Source: Pseudomonas sp. RIT-PI-r
GTDB lineage: Bacteria > Pseudomonadota > Gammaproteobacteria > Pseudomonadales > Pseudomonadaceae
Direction: 5' to 3'
NCBI RefSeq assembly: GCF_001297015.1
Contig: NZ_LIGE01000025.1
Location: forward strand, 620,001 to 684,000
Length of the DNA stretch: 64,000 nt
Shown one piece after another: positions 1 through 8,725 of the stretch. The notes beneath the pieces were generated by a model. That model was given only the letters and a program-made list of their open reading frames with translations. It searched no databases and was not told the DNA's origin. The translations under genes and the position numbers were made by a program. Positions within the stretch are counted from its first letter, which is position 1. Every line of letters begins with the position of its first letter.

Positions 1-1606
1 TATCTGTTTCAATCTCTCTTTTCTGAAAGTTAATTTTCAGTTCTTGCACAACCGAGAACCCTTGCGACTCTAGGGCTTGAAAAAGCATATTCTGCATTGG
101 GTCGATATCACCCGGGAAAGGATGCTTAATTTTTTGCCCACAAAATATGTTTCTAGCAAGATTCGAATTAGCCACAAGTGCAGGAGCAACAATATAATGC
201 CCGTTCAGCTTTATCAGCGGCGTGTACTGTATATCAATATGATCAGCACTTGAAAGCTCTAACGATATTAAGGACAATGCTTTCTTGGAATCACGACCAG
301 GAAGCACCATTTGAACAATCTGCTCGAGTAGGCTTTCACTGAAAGTGGGCAGTACAGATCTCAAAGCAATCGTATATTTATCACTGGCAACATGATCAGC
401 AATAGCGCGTTGATAAATAACGCTGAAAAACCTAAATAGCCGCTGAACCTTCATAATATCAAGCGCTGTTATACCATCACGAATATCAACATCCTTCAAA
501 GACCCATAGTCATAATTCTCTATACCCAACTGCACAAGCGCTTCAATTTCTTCTTCAAAAAGACCATCTGTGGAGAAAGGCTTAAAAAGCTCTGGATCCA
601 TTACAAAACCTAAAACATACCGAGGTAATGGCAGTGGATTTACAAATATTATTTTTTCCTTGCCAGCATCGTAAAATTCTTCAGCAAATTTTTTAATAGA
701 CGCGGGTCTATTTTCGTTTCGCTCATTAAAAACATATTCTTCTAAGCCCTTCCTCCGAATCAACATCTGCTGAATAGTCTGTATATACCCGAGCCTAATT
801 GATTTTTCCACTCGAGGATCGATAGACGCTACAACCAAGTCACCGGCCCGCCGAACTGCCTTAAACGGAAACCCATCCAAAAGCAACTCCGCCTCCTTGT
901 AATTGCAGATTTTCGCAGCATCAATTAACAAACCCCAGTATAACTGTGTACTAACAGCCGACTCATCCACATGTTGAAAATATTCATTACGAACCCCAAA
1001 CTCATCTCGATGCAGCCTTAATATATAACTAAAAGCCTCAGCAAGATCTTCATTACTGTAGTGCTCAACATCATCTGACGATAAAGTTTTGTTGAAATCC
1101 GGCATACGAGTCGCGAAGAGTATCTCCAAATTTGCCAGCAAGGTTTTAACAACAAATTTCCTTCTACCTTTTACGACTTCCACAACGCCAGCATGGATTT
1201 GTCGAACCTTCGAACCAAAAGCAAGCAAGCTACTTACTGAGTCCAAGTAACCCTTTAACTCAAAATCAAGTTTCAATACTTCACCGAACGCTATAAGATC
1301 CTTGACAACAGCTTGAGCAACACTGGTCTTAAACTTATACTTTGAACACCTGAATGCGCCAGCACTCCTCATCTCAGCCATTGACTTGTCGGGAGAATAG
1401 ATTACAAGGGCACGGGCGAGCATTTTTGCCTTGTATACTTCATTAGAACCCATCAAGCCTATTAATTCGGAAACCTTATTCTCAATGTCATACTTTATTT
1501 TCTTCGAACTCAACCTTGCAGCCGCCTGTTCCCGACCAACTATTTCAATCAAATCAGTAGAGACTTCATTGCTATCCAGCATAACTACAACGCTTTCAAT
1601 ATCCAT
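1..1606 (-). CDS. Partial AT-rich hypothetical protein, possible C-terminal nuclease domain
   Basis: The reverse strand is open without a stop from an ATG at 1606 to the window edge, giving 535 codons, so the gene is truncated by the window. GGAG nine bases before this ATG decides the start; a second in-frame ATG five codons upstream has no better site. The protein is mostly helical-looking and has no motif I can assign in its first 500 residues. The last visible residues (LESQGFSVVQELKI..., then EIETD) resemble the opening strand of a PD-(D/E)XK nuclease-like fold, where an acidic residue after a variable loop is catalytic, but the decisive part lies outside the window. Base composition is clearly more AT-rich than the flanking genes, which suggests transfer. 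Confidence 0.7.
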   Translation of the reverse strand, partial: MDIESVVVMLDSNEVSTDLIEIVGREQAAARLSSKKIKYDIENKVSELIGLMGSNEVYKAKMLARALVIYSPDKSMAEMRSAGAFRCSKYKFKTSVAQAVVKDLIAFGEVLKLDFELKGYLDSVSSLLAFGSKVRQIHAGVVEVVKGRRKFVVKTLLANLEILFATRMPDFNKTLSSDDVEHYSNEDLAEAFSYILRLHRDEFGVRNEYFQHVDESAVSTQLYWGLLIDAAKICNYKEAELLLDGFPFKAVRRAGDLVVASIDPRVEKSIRLGYIQTIQQMLIRRKGLEEYVFNERNENRPASIKKFAEEFYDAGKEKIIFVNPLPLPRYVLGFVMDPELFKPFSTDGLFEEEIEALVQLGIENYDYGSLKDVDIRDGITALDIMKVQRLFRFFSVIYQRAIADHVASDKYTIALRSVLPTFSESLLEQIVQMVLPGRDSKKALSLISLELSSADHIDIQYTPLIKLNGHYIVAPALVANSNLARNIFCGQKIKHPFPGDIDPMQNMLFQALESQGFSVVQELKINFQKREIETD

Positions 1607-1729
1607 TGTTTTTAACTCCATTTAAATTTTAGCCCATCAAGCACGAAAGCGAATAATTAATACTAGCTCGATTTCTTCACTTCAATTATTTTTATGCTAG
1701 GAACGAGGCAGGGTGCTCCCCAACCCTTA

Positions 1730-1831
1730 AAAATAATTCTTCTCCCCGGCAATTTCAGTTCTGACGACTTCGGCGCGCACCTCTCCAAAGTCATCGGCAT
1801 CAGCCTGCGCGATTTCCTGCACATTCGATGA
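1730..1831 (+). pseudogene. AraC-regulator N-terminal fragment
   Basis: A short open stretch ending in TGA at 1829-1831 reads KIILLPGNFSSDDFGAHLSKVIG. This matches the N-terminus of the intact AraC protein encoded at 2941-3912 (QIILRSDNLRSDDFGALFSRFFG) over about 20 residues and then diverges. No ATG or complete gene surrounds it. I read it as the remnant of a second AraC copy left beside the AT-rich insertion. A direct duplication of the neighbouring gene start is the alternative. Confidence 0.5.
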
Positions 1832-1869
1832 GCACAGAATCAGCGCCATTATCAAGCTCGGTTTAGCCT

Positions 1870-2673
1870 TCATCCTGTCTTTTTCAAAAATTTATTTACG
1901 TAATACCTCAAACTCCACCGATCCTTCGGCCGCGGCTTATAGTGCGTTTTATTCCTCTGCCCCGGCTCCCCACTCACCCCGCTCGCCGTGTAGTAATAAA
2001 GCGCAATCGACCGCCGAGTGATGCCTTCCGGCGTAGTCAACGGCTCCGGATGCCCATGATTGCTGTCCTTATCCGTATTAAAAATCACACACCGGTTATA
2101 AATAGGCAGCACCTTCTTCAGGCATTTCTTCATCCCCACATCCCAAAGCTCCAGGTTGCCGCCGTACGCTTCCTGCCAGTCCTCCGTCAGGTAAATAATC
2201 ACGTTCAGCCGCCGCTCAACATTGAGCTTTTTGTTCAGTCGAAAATCCGAGTGCACGCCGAGGAAGCCGCCGGTTTTGGTTTCGTGTAATCCACCGCCAG
2301 CAAAATAAGGGTCAGGGATCAGCCCTTGAATGCCGGTGAGTTTTTCGAGGAACTCCAGCATTGGTGCGGAGTTGAAGGTGTTGAAGACGTTCTTCAGGTA
2401 CGGGCTGCAGGCGTTGGGGCTGATCTGGCGTTTGAGTTGGCCTTTGTAGCCGCGTTCGTAGATTTGTTCGTTGTTGGTCGGTTCGACCGGGAAGTGTTCG
2501 CGGATGCTGGCGATGACGTCGGCTTGCAGGAAGTTGTCGATGACGATGTGCGGGAATGGCGTGGCTTGGGTGTATTCGCGGGTCAGCGATTCGCCGAAAG
2601 CGCTGGCGGCGGTTTGGTCGAAGTCGAGTTCCGGGGTCAGGCTGATGGGGAGTGTTTGCGTGTTGGCTTGCAT
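1870..2673 (-). CDS. 2OG-Fe(II) oxygenase (prolyl 4-hydroxylase-like)
   Basis: A 267-residue protein with the jelly-roll dioxygenase signature. It has an HSD iron-binding motif near residues 141-143, a distal histidine in NHGHPEP near 206-208 and an arginine in ITRRSIALYYY that should bind 2-oxoglutarate. Family members hydroxylate proline or other residues, or small molecules, using Fe(II), O2 and 2-oxoglutarate; the substrate here cannot be read. The frame extends 47 codons further upstream, but GGAG five bases before the ATG at 2673 and the loss of family-like sequence upstream favour this start. It is divergent from the AraC regulator gene, which could control it. Confidence 0.85.
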   Translation of the reverse strand: MQANTQTLPISLTPELDFDQTAASAFGESLTREYTQATPFPHIVIDNFLQADVIASIREHFPVEPTNNEQIYERGYKGQLKRQISPNACSPYLKNVFNTFNSAPMLEFLEKLTGIQGLIPDPYFAGGGLHETKTGGFLGVHSDFRLNKKLNVERRLNVIIYLTEDWQEAYGGNLELWDVGMKKCLKKVLPIYNRCVIFNTDKDSNHGHPEPLTTPEGITRRSIALYYYTASGVSGEPGQRNKTHYKPRPKDRWSLRYYVNKFLKKTG

Positions 2674-2940
2674 TGCCGCTCCAATTAACTTGAATGCTTT
2701 CAGGTCTCGGTAAACAAGGCTGGGCGCTCGGCGCGATGCCTTTGTTTTTTTGCTGAGTACGGATGCGAGCAGGTTGCCATGTCGGGCATGGCCTGCCGAG
2801 TGTCCGTTGCTCAAACGTGTTGCGGCGCTGTAACGACATGTTTCTGACTGTCACAAACGCGTCATATTGCCTCTGCTAATCTGCTCGGCGCCCTGCCCTA
2901 CACCCCAGTCCTAGAGCCCCCAACCGAAGGTGCCGCCAAG

Positions 2941-3912
2941 GTGTTTCCGACTCCTGTTCGCCAGCAAATCATCCTGCGCTCCGACAATCTTCGTTCCGAT
3001 GACTTCGGCGCGTTGTTCTCCCGATTCTTCGGTAACCGTTATTCCGACTCCCCGCCGCTGCCGTCGAACATCATCATCGGCGGCGTTTATGGGCGGCACG
3101 ATGGCGTCAGTTTCCGGCGCATGCATTACCACGGCGATTTCAGCGTTTCGTTTCCCGATCCGCAGGATGAGATCACGTTTGTGATCCCCACGGCGGGCAA
3201 GATTGTTTTCAACCACGCGACCGAGTCCATCGGTGTGACGCAGGTGGGTCTGGCGATTGATAAGGCCGATATTCGTTCGATGCGCTTTGTTGATGATCAT
3301 GCGCATCACGGCATGTCGATCAATCGTCATCAGCTTACCGAGCGGTTGTCGATGCTGTTGGATAAACCGATTCTGCAGAAGATCGTTTTTGCACCCAGCG
3401 TGGACCTGAACACTGCAGCGTTTCAGGGGATTCGGGCGTTGATTGACCTGGCGACGGGGGCTGAGTTTGATTTGTTGCTCAACAGCGGGACGTTGATGCC
3501 GTCGCGGTTGCGCGAGATGTTGATTGACGCGGTGCTGGAGGCGTGGCCGCATAATTTTTCCGAGGCATTGCGGCGGCCGGCGCCGATGGTTGCGCCAAGG
3601 CATGTGAAGCTGGCGGTGGAGTTTATTCAGGCGCATCCGGAGCAGTTGGTCAGTGGTGTGGATCTGGCGCGGTTGAGCCATGTCAGTCAGCGCGCGTTGC
3701 AGGAGGGGTTTCGGCGGTTTGTCGGGATGTCGATTGTGGCGTATCAGCGGCAGGTGCGGCTGGAGCGGGCTTATGAGGTTTTGAGGCAGCGGGGTTCTGG
3801 GTCGGTGACCGAGGTGGCGTTGCGGTTCGGGTTTAGTAATGTGGGGCGGTTTTGTCAGTATTTTCAGGGGGCTTTTGGGGTGAGTCCGGCGGATTTGCGC
3901 GGGCGGGGTTGA
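2941..3912 (+). CDS. AraC family transcriptional regulator
   Basis: A 323-residue regulator. The C-terminal 100 residues form a double helix-turn-helix (LARLSHVSQRALQEGFRRFVG, then VTEVALRFGFSNVGRFCQYF and a final FGVSP.DLR) typical of the AraC/XylS family. The N-terminal part looks like the cupin-like ligand domain found in this subclass. The start is a GTG with GAAGG ten bases upstream. It is divergent from the 2OG oxygenase gene, and its 3' end faces the phosphatase-autotransporter gene across three REP pairs. A fragment similar to its first residues lies at 1730-1831. The ligand is unknown. Confidence 0.88.
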   Translation: MFPTPVRQQIILRSDNLRSDDFGALFSRFFGNRYSDSPPLPSNIIIGGVYGRHDGVSFRRMHYHGDFSVSFPDPQDEITFVIPTAGKIVFNHATESIGVTQVGLAIDKADIRSMRFVDDHAHHGMSINRHQLTERLSMLLDKPILQKIVFAPSVDLNTAAFQGIRALIDLATGAEFDLLLNSGTLMPSRLREMLIDAVLEAWPHNFSEALRRPAPMVAPRHVKLAVEFIQAHPEQLVSGVDLARLSHVSQRALQEGFRRFVGMSIVAYQRQVRLERAYEVLRQRGSGSVTEVALRFGFSNVGRFCQYFQGAFGVSPADLRGRG

Positions 3913-3938
3913 TCGGTTCTTAGGCTGGAATGCTAATT

Positions 3939-4027
3939 GTGGGAGCGAGCTTGCTTGCGAAGGCGGTGGCTCAATCAACAGTGATGTTGATTGTGCTGGC
4001 CTAATCGCTAGCAGGGCTAGCTCCCAC
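3939..4027. repeat. REP pair (REPIN-like), copy 1
   Basis: GTGGGAGCGAGCTTGCTTGC opens and GCTAGCTCCCAC closes an imperfect 89-bp inverted repeat, the typical paired REP arrangement of Pseudomonas. It lies between the convergent AraC and phosphatase-autotransporter genes. Confidence 0.88.
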
Positions 4028-4070
4028 ATTTTTTTGAGGTGTCTTTGGGATTGATGGCATGCCACAAAAC

Positions 4071-4160
4071 TGTGGGAGCTGGCTTGCCAGCGATGGCGGT
4101 GGGTCAGTCGATGGTGATGTTGGCTGGGCTGGCCCAATCGCTGGCAAGCCAGCTCCCACA
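4071..4160. repeat. REP pair (REPIN-like), copy 2
   Basis: TGTGGGAGCTGGCTTGCCAG at the left and the complementary CTGGCAAGCCAGCTCCCACA at the right form a near-perfect long inverted repeat. It is almost identical at its ends to the copy at 6423-6512. Confidence 0.9.
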
Positions 4161-4203
4161 AGGATTTCTGGTGTGCCGGAGATTGTCGACATCCCACAAA
4201 ACC

Positions 4204-4294
4204 TGTGGGAGCGAGCCCTGCTGGCGATGGCGGTGGGTCAGTCTACTTTGGTGTTGGCTGATCTGGCGCTTTCGCGAGCAGGCTCGCTCCTACA
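4204..4294. repeat. REP pair (REPIN-like), copy 3
   Basis: TGTGGGAGCGAGCCCTGCTGG and GCAGGCTCGCTCCTACA bracket an interior close to copies 1 and 2 (GATGGCGGTGGGTCAGTC). It ends 15 bases from the stop codon of the phosphatase-autotransporter gene, where such a hairpin could stabilise the mRNA end. The stretch 3913-4308 holds only these three repeats. Confidence 0.88.
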
Positions 4295-4308
4295 GTTTTT
4301 TGTGTCTT

Positions 4309-6228
4309 TTAGAACGCGTAGCTGGCCTTGAGGCCGCCGTTGAAGCCATGGCTGTCGCCACCGCCGTTGGCGCCCACTTCTGCGCCGAGGCTGAGGGCGC
4401 CGAGGTTGGCCATGAGGTTGACGCCGCCGCTGAATTGGTCGCGGTTGTCGAAGGCGGCGCGTTGTTCGATGTCGAGGCCTAGCAGGTGGCTTTGGCTGTC
4501 GACTTCGTTGTCGCCCAGTGTGCGTTCGTAACCCACTTGTACGCCCGGCACCAGTTGCCATGCGCCCATGGCCACGGGGGCGAAGGCGACGTTGAGGTTG
4601 GCGACGGCGCTGCGGCGGGTGGCGCTGTTGTCGTCGACGTCGAGGGAGAGTTCGCTGCCCTTCTCTGTGAAGCCATTGAGGTCGAGGTGGCTGATGCGCA
4701 AGCCGAGGCTTGGTTCGAAAGTCATGCCGTTGATTGGGGCGCGGTAGCCGAGTGCAAGCGTGGCGCCGCTGAGGTTGCCGTGGGTGTCGCCTTTTGCGGT
4801 GCCGAGGCCGCCGCCGAGGTCGCGCTTGCTGTCGTAGTCGATGTAGCCGGCGCTGGCGTTGGCGTCGAGGAACAGGCCTTGTTCGAGGCTGGTGAAACCG
4901 TAGCGGGCGCCGACGTTGAGGAAGGTGAAGTCGGTGTCGGCTTCGCCCCCCGCGCCGCCGACCGTGCCTTTGCTGTAGCCGAAGCCACCGCGTGCGCTGC
5001 GTTGTTCGCTGAGGCGCTGGGTGATGCCGACCATCAGGCCTTGGCTGTGTTCATTGCTGCTTTCGGCGTGGGCCGAGCCGTCGGTGCCGAGGTAGCCGGC
5101 GAGCGCGGTGGTCCAGAGGCGGTATTGGCCGACTTTGAGGTCGCTGCCGCTGGCGAATGGTGCGGCGGCTTGTTCGATCATCGCGTTTTGCCGCAGCAGG
5201 TAGCTGGCGGCGTCGGCGTGGACCTGACCGCCGACCTGGGATTCGACACCGCCGAGAGTGCCGGCATCAATGGCCGATTGCAGGTAGTAGTTGTAGGCGC
5301 TGTAGGTGCCGGACAGGTTGGTGTTCTGCAATTGGCGGAGCAATTCGGCACCGGCTGCGGCGTTGCCGATCAGCCCGGCCTGGCCCGGCAGGCTGTTGTA
5401 TTCGACCAGTTTGCCGCGCAGGACGTAGATGGTTTCCTGCGACAGGCCGAGGCCCTGTTTGAGGTAGTTGTCCATGCTGCCGTATTGCGCGGTGACTTCG
5501 TCGAGGCCGGCCTGCAGGTAGCTGGCCTGCACGCCGAGCAGTGGCTCATACACGGCGGCCATACTGGCGGGCATCGCTTTCAACGTGGCGGCGACGCGCG
5601 CGGCGGTGTAGTCGTTGGTGGCGAGGTAGTTGGCCATGATGGTCGCGTTGTCGACACCGGCGATGCTCTGCAACACGGCGGCGGTCCAGCCGGTGCGGTC
5701 CTTGCCGGCAGTGCAGTGGAACAGTTGCGCGGCATCGACGCTGGCGAGTTCATTGAACAGCTTGCCGAACTGGCCGCGCATGCCGGCGTCGCTGACGAAG
5801 GCACGGTTGGTCTGCTCCATCATGGCGATGGCGTCGGCGGCGCTTTTGAACGAGACGGTGGTGATGTTCGCGCCGGAGGTGGTGCTGCCGATGATGTCGA
5901 TGTTCTGCCAGGTCGCGCCGCTGATCATTGTGTCGGGAGTGGCGGCGATTTCACTGGGAGTACGCAGGTCGTAAACGGCTTTGATGCCGAGGCTGTTGAG
6001 GGTCGCCAAGTCAGAGGCAGTTGGAGTTACCGCGTTGGCGCGGTAGAACACGCCAGCGCGCATGGTGCCGTCGTGAGCGGTGGTATACGCGGTGGTGGTG
6101 CCGGCGACATCGCGGAAATTGTCCATGCCTTTCAGGCGCGGGGTGTCCAGCGGCACTGTTTCGGCAGCATGGGCGGCGGTGATGGACAGGCTCAGTACGG
6201 ACAGCGAACACAGCAGACGTTGGAACAC
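4309..6228 (-). CDS. Secreted tyrosine phosphatase fused to an autotransporter beta-barrel
   Basis: A 639-residue protein starting at a GTG with GAGG eight bases upstream. Residues 1-21 are a signal peptide ending AAHA. Residues about 30-290 resemble protein tyrosine/serine phosphatases: NFRDVAG near the start, YDLRTPSE, and the CX5R catalytic loop HCTAGKDRTG with Cys172 and Arg178. A short linker leads to a barrel of about 270 residues (from about 370) with alternating Gly/aromatic strands and a terminal phenylalanine (KASYAF), as in type V autotransporters. The predicted product is a phosphatase displayed on or released from the outer membrane. Whether its substrate is protein, phosphoinositide or a small phosphate ester is not visible. 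Confidence 0.9.
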   Translation of the reverse strand: MFQRLLCSLSVLSLSITAAHAAETVPLDTPRLKGMDNFRDVAGTTTAYTTAHDGTMRAGVFYRANAVTPTASDLATLNSLGIKAVYDLRTPSEIAATPDTMISGATWQNIDIIGSTTSGANITTVSFKSAADAIAMMEQTNRAFVSDAGMRGQFGKLFNELASVDAAQLFHCTAGKDRTGWTAAVLQSIAGVDNATIMANYLATNDYTAARVAATLKAMPASMAAVYEPLLGVQASYLQAGLDEVTAQYGSMDNYLKQGLGLSQETIYVLRGKLVEYNSLPGQAGLIGNAAAGAELLRQLQNTNLSGTYSAYNYYLQSAIDAGTLGGVESQVGGQVHADAASYLLRQNAMIEQAAAPFASGSDLKVGQYRLWTTALAGYLGTDGSAHAESSNEHSQGLMVGITQRLSEQRSARGGFGYSKGTVGGAGGEADTDFTFLNVGARYGFTSLEQGLFLDANASAGYIDYDSKRDLGGGLGTAKGDTHGNLSGATLALGYRAPINGMTFEPSLGLRISHLDLNGFTEKGSELSLDVDDNSATRRSAVANLNVAFAPVAMGAWQLVPGVQVGYERTLGDNEVDSQSHLLGLDIEQRAAFDNRDQFSGGVNLMANLGALSLGAEVGANGGGDSHGFNGGLKASYAF

Positions 6229-6422
6229 GGTGCAGCCTCATTTCGGTTAGCGTTGGGCTGCCTACTATCTGCACCGGATTTAGACCGAATATGACAAATT
6301 CGCGCTGCACGGAAATGCCTGCGCGAATGGGCCATGGGGTGCGTGAATTGTCCATCGGGTGGGATGGTGGAGTGAGTCACGGCACTCTGGATGCTGGTGG
6401 TTTTTGAGTCTGACGCGAAAAT

Positions 6423-6512
6423 TGTGGGAGCTGGCTTGCCAGCGATGGCGTCGTGTCAGGTAACTGATTGGCAATCTGACCCACCGCTATCGCTGGCAAG
6501 CCAGCTCCCACA
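6423..6512. repeat. REP pair (REPIN-like), copy 4
   Basis: TGTGGGAGCTGGCTTGCCAG and CTGGCAAGCCAGCTCCCACA form a near-perfect inverted repeat, the same family as 4071-4160. A lone half element (CCTGTGGGA) follows at about 6553. The rest of the gap 6229-6689 shows no gene; it should hold the promoters of the flanking divergent genes. Confidence 0.9.
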
Positions 6513-6689
6513 AGGATCTCGGGACTGCTGGAGATATTGGTTTTGCCACAAAACCTGTGGGATTGGGGTCAGGCAGTGGAATAGTTGATCTACAACAATA
6601 TCCGCCGATCCCGGCGGCGTTATTGTGCAGTGGCTGAAAACAGCCGTGCTGTGCGCACGTCACAGGCCTTGTGGCCAAGGTGGCGCCAA

Positions 6690-8273
6690 ATGAACAAAAA
6701 ACGCATTGTCTGGGGGAGCGTTCTCCTGGGCCTTCCGTGTGTCTTGCTTCCGCTCCTTTTGATGGGTTACGTCGCCTGGATGTTGAATCTGGCGGCGGCG
6801 CAGCAGCGCCTGGAAACCCTCGCGGCGGTGGCCTCCAGCCGCGCCAATGGCACCTTCAGCGAAGCAGCCGGTGCGCTGAAGAGCATCGCCGGTTCGAACC
6901 TCGCCCCCTGCACGCCGGAGAGCATCGACGAGATGCGGCTGCTGACCATCAACACCCTGTCAGTGAAGTCGATCGGTTACGTCGAAGAAGAGATTTACGC
7001 CTGCGGTTCGTGGGGTACGGTCGGCCAGCATGCGGCGCCTTGGCAGGAAGACTTCATCACCGCCGACGGTGTGCGCGTATCCCTCGGTGTGCAGTCGCGC
7101 ATCGTCGCGGCCAAGCCGATGATGGCTCTGCAATACGCCGCGTTCAATGTGCGGGTCGATCCACAGCAGTTCCTGCATGTAACGCTCGATGAGGATCTGC
7201 ATCTGGCCGTCGGCCCCGCTGCCGGGCAACTGGTCAGCGCCTCGCGCCCCGGCGCGGAACACTTTCTCGCTCGGGTGCATTCTGGTCCGCACTCGGGGCT
7301 CGACGACGGCTACCTCTACCCCCTCGTGCACGGCGGCGACGGGGTGGCGATCGCCGCGCTGTCCCGCCATGAGCTGATGCAGGGCTTGGTTCGCCGGGAA
7401 ATGCTGATGCTGCCCATCGGCGGTTTACTCGCCGGCGTGCTGGTGTTGCTGATCGTGCGCCGCACTCGCGAACGCCTGTCGCCGCTGGCCGAATTGCAAT
7501 TGGCGGTGCGCAACCGTGAGTTCGTCGTTCACTATCAACCGATTATTCGCTTGGACGACGGCGCCTGCGTTGGCGCTGAGGCACTGGTGCGTTGGCAGCA
7601 CCCGGACGGTACGCGGGTCTGCCCCGATGCGTTTATCCCCCTGGCCGAGCACAGCGGTTTGATTCTGCCGATCACCGATCAGGTCATCGACAATGTGATG
7701 CGCGACCTCGGCCCGTTGCTGGTCAAGGAGCGCGGCTTGCACGTGGCAATCAACCTGGCGGCCAAAGACGTCAGCAGCGGCCGCTTTCTGCCGAAGCTGG
7801 AGGCCGCATTATGCCGCGCCGATGTGCAGCAACAGCAGATCTGGCTAGAAGCCACCGAACGCGGTTTCGTCGAGATCGACGCCGCGCGCACGACAGTCAA
7901 TCGCGCCCGCGAGCTGGGCTATCTGGCGGCCATCGACGATTTCGGCACCGGTTTTTCCAGTCTTCAGCATTTGCAGCAATTGCCGCTGGATGTGCTGAAG
8001 ATCGACAAGTCGTTCGTCGATAACATCGAGCAAGACGCGGCCACCGGATCAGTGACCGGCCACATCATCGAAATGGCCAAGAGTCTGCGTCTGCAGATCG
8101 TTGCCGAAGGCATTGAGACCGAAGCGCAGCGCGATTACCTGCGCGGTCACGGTGTGCAGTTTGGTCAGGGCTGGCTGTTTGGTAAGGCTATGCCGGCGGA
8201 TGAGTTTTGGCGGTTCTATAGAGAGAGAGCGTACGTAGAGCACGGAGCGCTGGAAGCAGCGATACCGGTCTAA
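6690..8273 (+). CDS. CSS-motif EAL-domain c-di-GMP phosphodiesterase
   Basis: A 527-residue inner-membrane protein with an N-terminal helix (about residues 7-33), a periplasmic domain carrying the CSS-type cysteines (Cys74, and Cys105 in ACGSWG), a second helix near 235-255, and a cytoplasmic EAL domain. The EAL motif is EALVRW, followed by NLAAKD, DDFGTGFSS, KIDKSFV and EGIET, so catalytic and metal-binding residues look intact and c-di-GMP hydrolysis is expected. In this family the periplasmic cysteines couple redox or disulphide state to activity. The frame is open 35 codons upstream, but AAGG nine bases before the ATG at 6690, and the signal-anchor following it, decide the start. Confidence 0.92.
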   Translation: MNKKRIVWGSVLLGLPCVLLPLLLMGYVAWMLNLAAAQQRLETLAAVASSRANGTFSEAAGALKSIAGSNLAPCTPESIDEMRLLTINTLSVKSIGYVEEEIYACGSWGTVGQHAAPWQEDFITADGVRVSLGVQSRIVAAKPMMALQYAAFNVRVDPQQFLHVTLDEDLHLAVGPAAGQLVSASRPGAEHFLARVHSGPHSGLDDGYLYPLVHGGDGVAIAALSRHELMQGLVRREMLMLPIGGLLAGVLVLLIVRRTRERLSPLAELQLAVRNREFVVHYQPIIRLDDGACVGAEALVRWQHPDGTRVCPDAFIPLAEHSGLILPITDQVIDNVMRDLGPLLVKERGLHVAINLAAKDVSSGRFLPKLEAALCRADVQQQQIWLEATERGFVEIDAARTTVNRARELGYLAAIDDFGTGFSSLQHLQQLPLDVLKIDKSFVDNIEQDAATGSVTGHIIEMAKSLRLQIVAEGIETEAQRDYLRGHGVQFGQGWLFGKAMPADEFWRFYRERAYVEHGALEAAIPV

Positions 8274-8315
8274 GCTCGAAGAACCTTGCGCATGAGCCAA
8301 CGTCTGCTTCGCGCT

Positions 8316-8552
8316 TCAGTTGGTTTTGCCGACAACCGTTATTTGCGTAATCCCTACCCGCTTGGCCTGCTCGAGAATCTCCTCGGCCGTCGAATCCGCA
8401 GTGGGCATGATCAGGCCATTTTCCGCGTCGCCCAGGTGCAACTCGAGCAGATGCATCGCGGCCTCGTGCTCGGCCAGCTGCTGTTCTTTGAGTTCAAGCA
8501 GAAAGGTGCGAGGCTCGCCGTTGAATCGGTAATCGATGTGATAGGTGTACAT
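8316..8552 (-). CDS. Small conserved protein, DUF6555-like
   Basis: A 78-residue acidic protein beginning MYTYHIDYRFNGEPRTF and ending GITQITVVGKTN. Its layout (Y..NGEP.TF, a central helix, then a GIT.V element) matches the 82-residue protein at 31005-31253, so the two appear to be paralogues of one Pseudomonas family, probably DUF6555. Function is unknown. The frame extends ten codons upstream; GGA seven bases before this ATG favours it. It converges with the EAL gene. Confidence 0.65.
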   Translation of the reverse strand: MYTYHIDYRFNGEPRTFLLELKEQQLAEHEAAMHLLELHLGDAENGLIMPTADSTAEEILEQAKRVGITQITVVGKTN

Positions 8553-8725
8553 GATGTCATCCGCGTCAGTAGAAAAAGGCAACTGATTATCCTGACGCGG
8601 TGGTCAGTTTTTAGTTCAAATTGGATAGCCTCTCCGGTCAATCTGGATTTCATAGCAAACTTTTCGCGCGCCGGGGCGTCCTTTTCTTAAACCCCTTACC
8701 GGCTGATTTCAGCCAAGGATCGGCG

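Noticed and set aside
1431..1625. Plus-strand frame of 64 codons in the AT-rich region
   Set aside because: The reverse strand is open for the whole 1.6 kb with a good ribosome-binding site.
2911..4197. Minus-strand frame of 428 codons opposite the AraC gene and the REP pairs
   Set aside because: It translates REP DNA and the antisense of a clear AraC regulator.
4486..6294. Plus-strand open frame of 602 codons across the phosphatase-autotransporter gene
   Set aside because: Its Val/Ala/Gly-rich translation mirrors the GC-rich antisense of a convincing signal-peptide, phosphatase and barrel protein.
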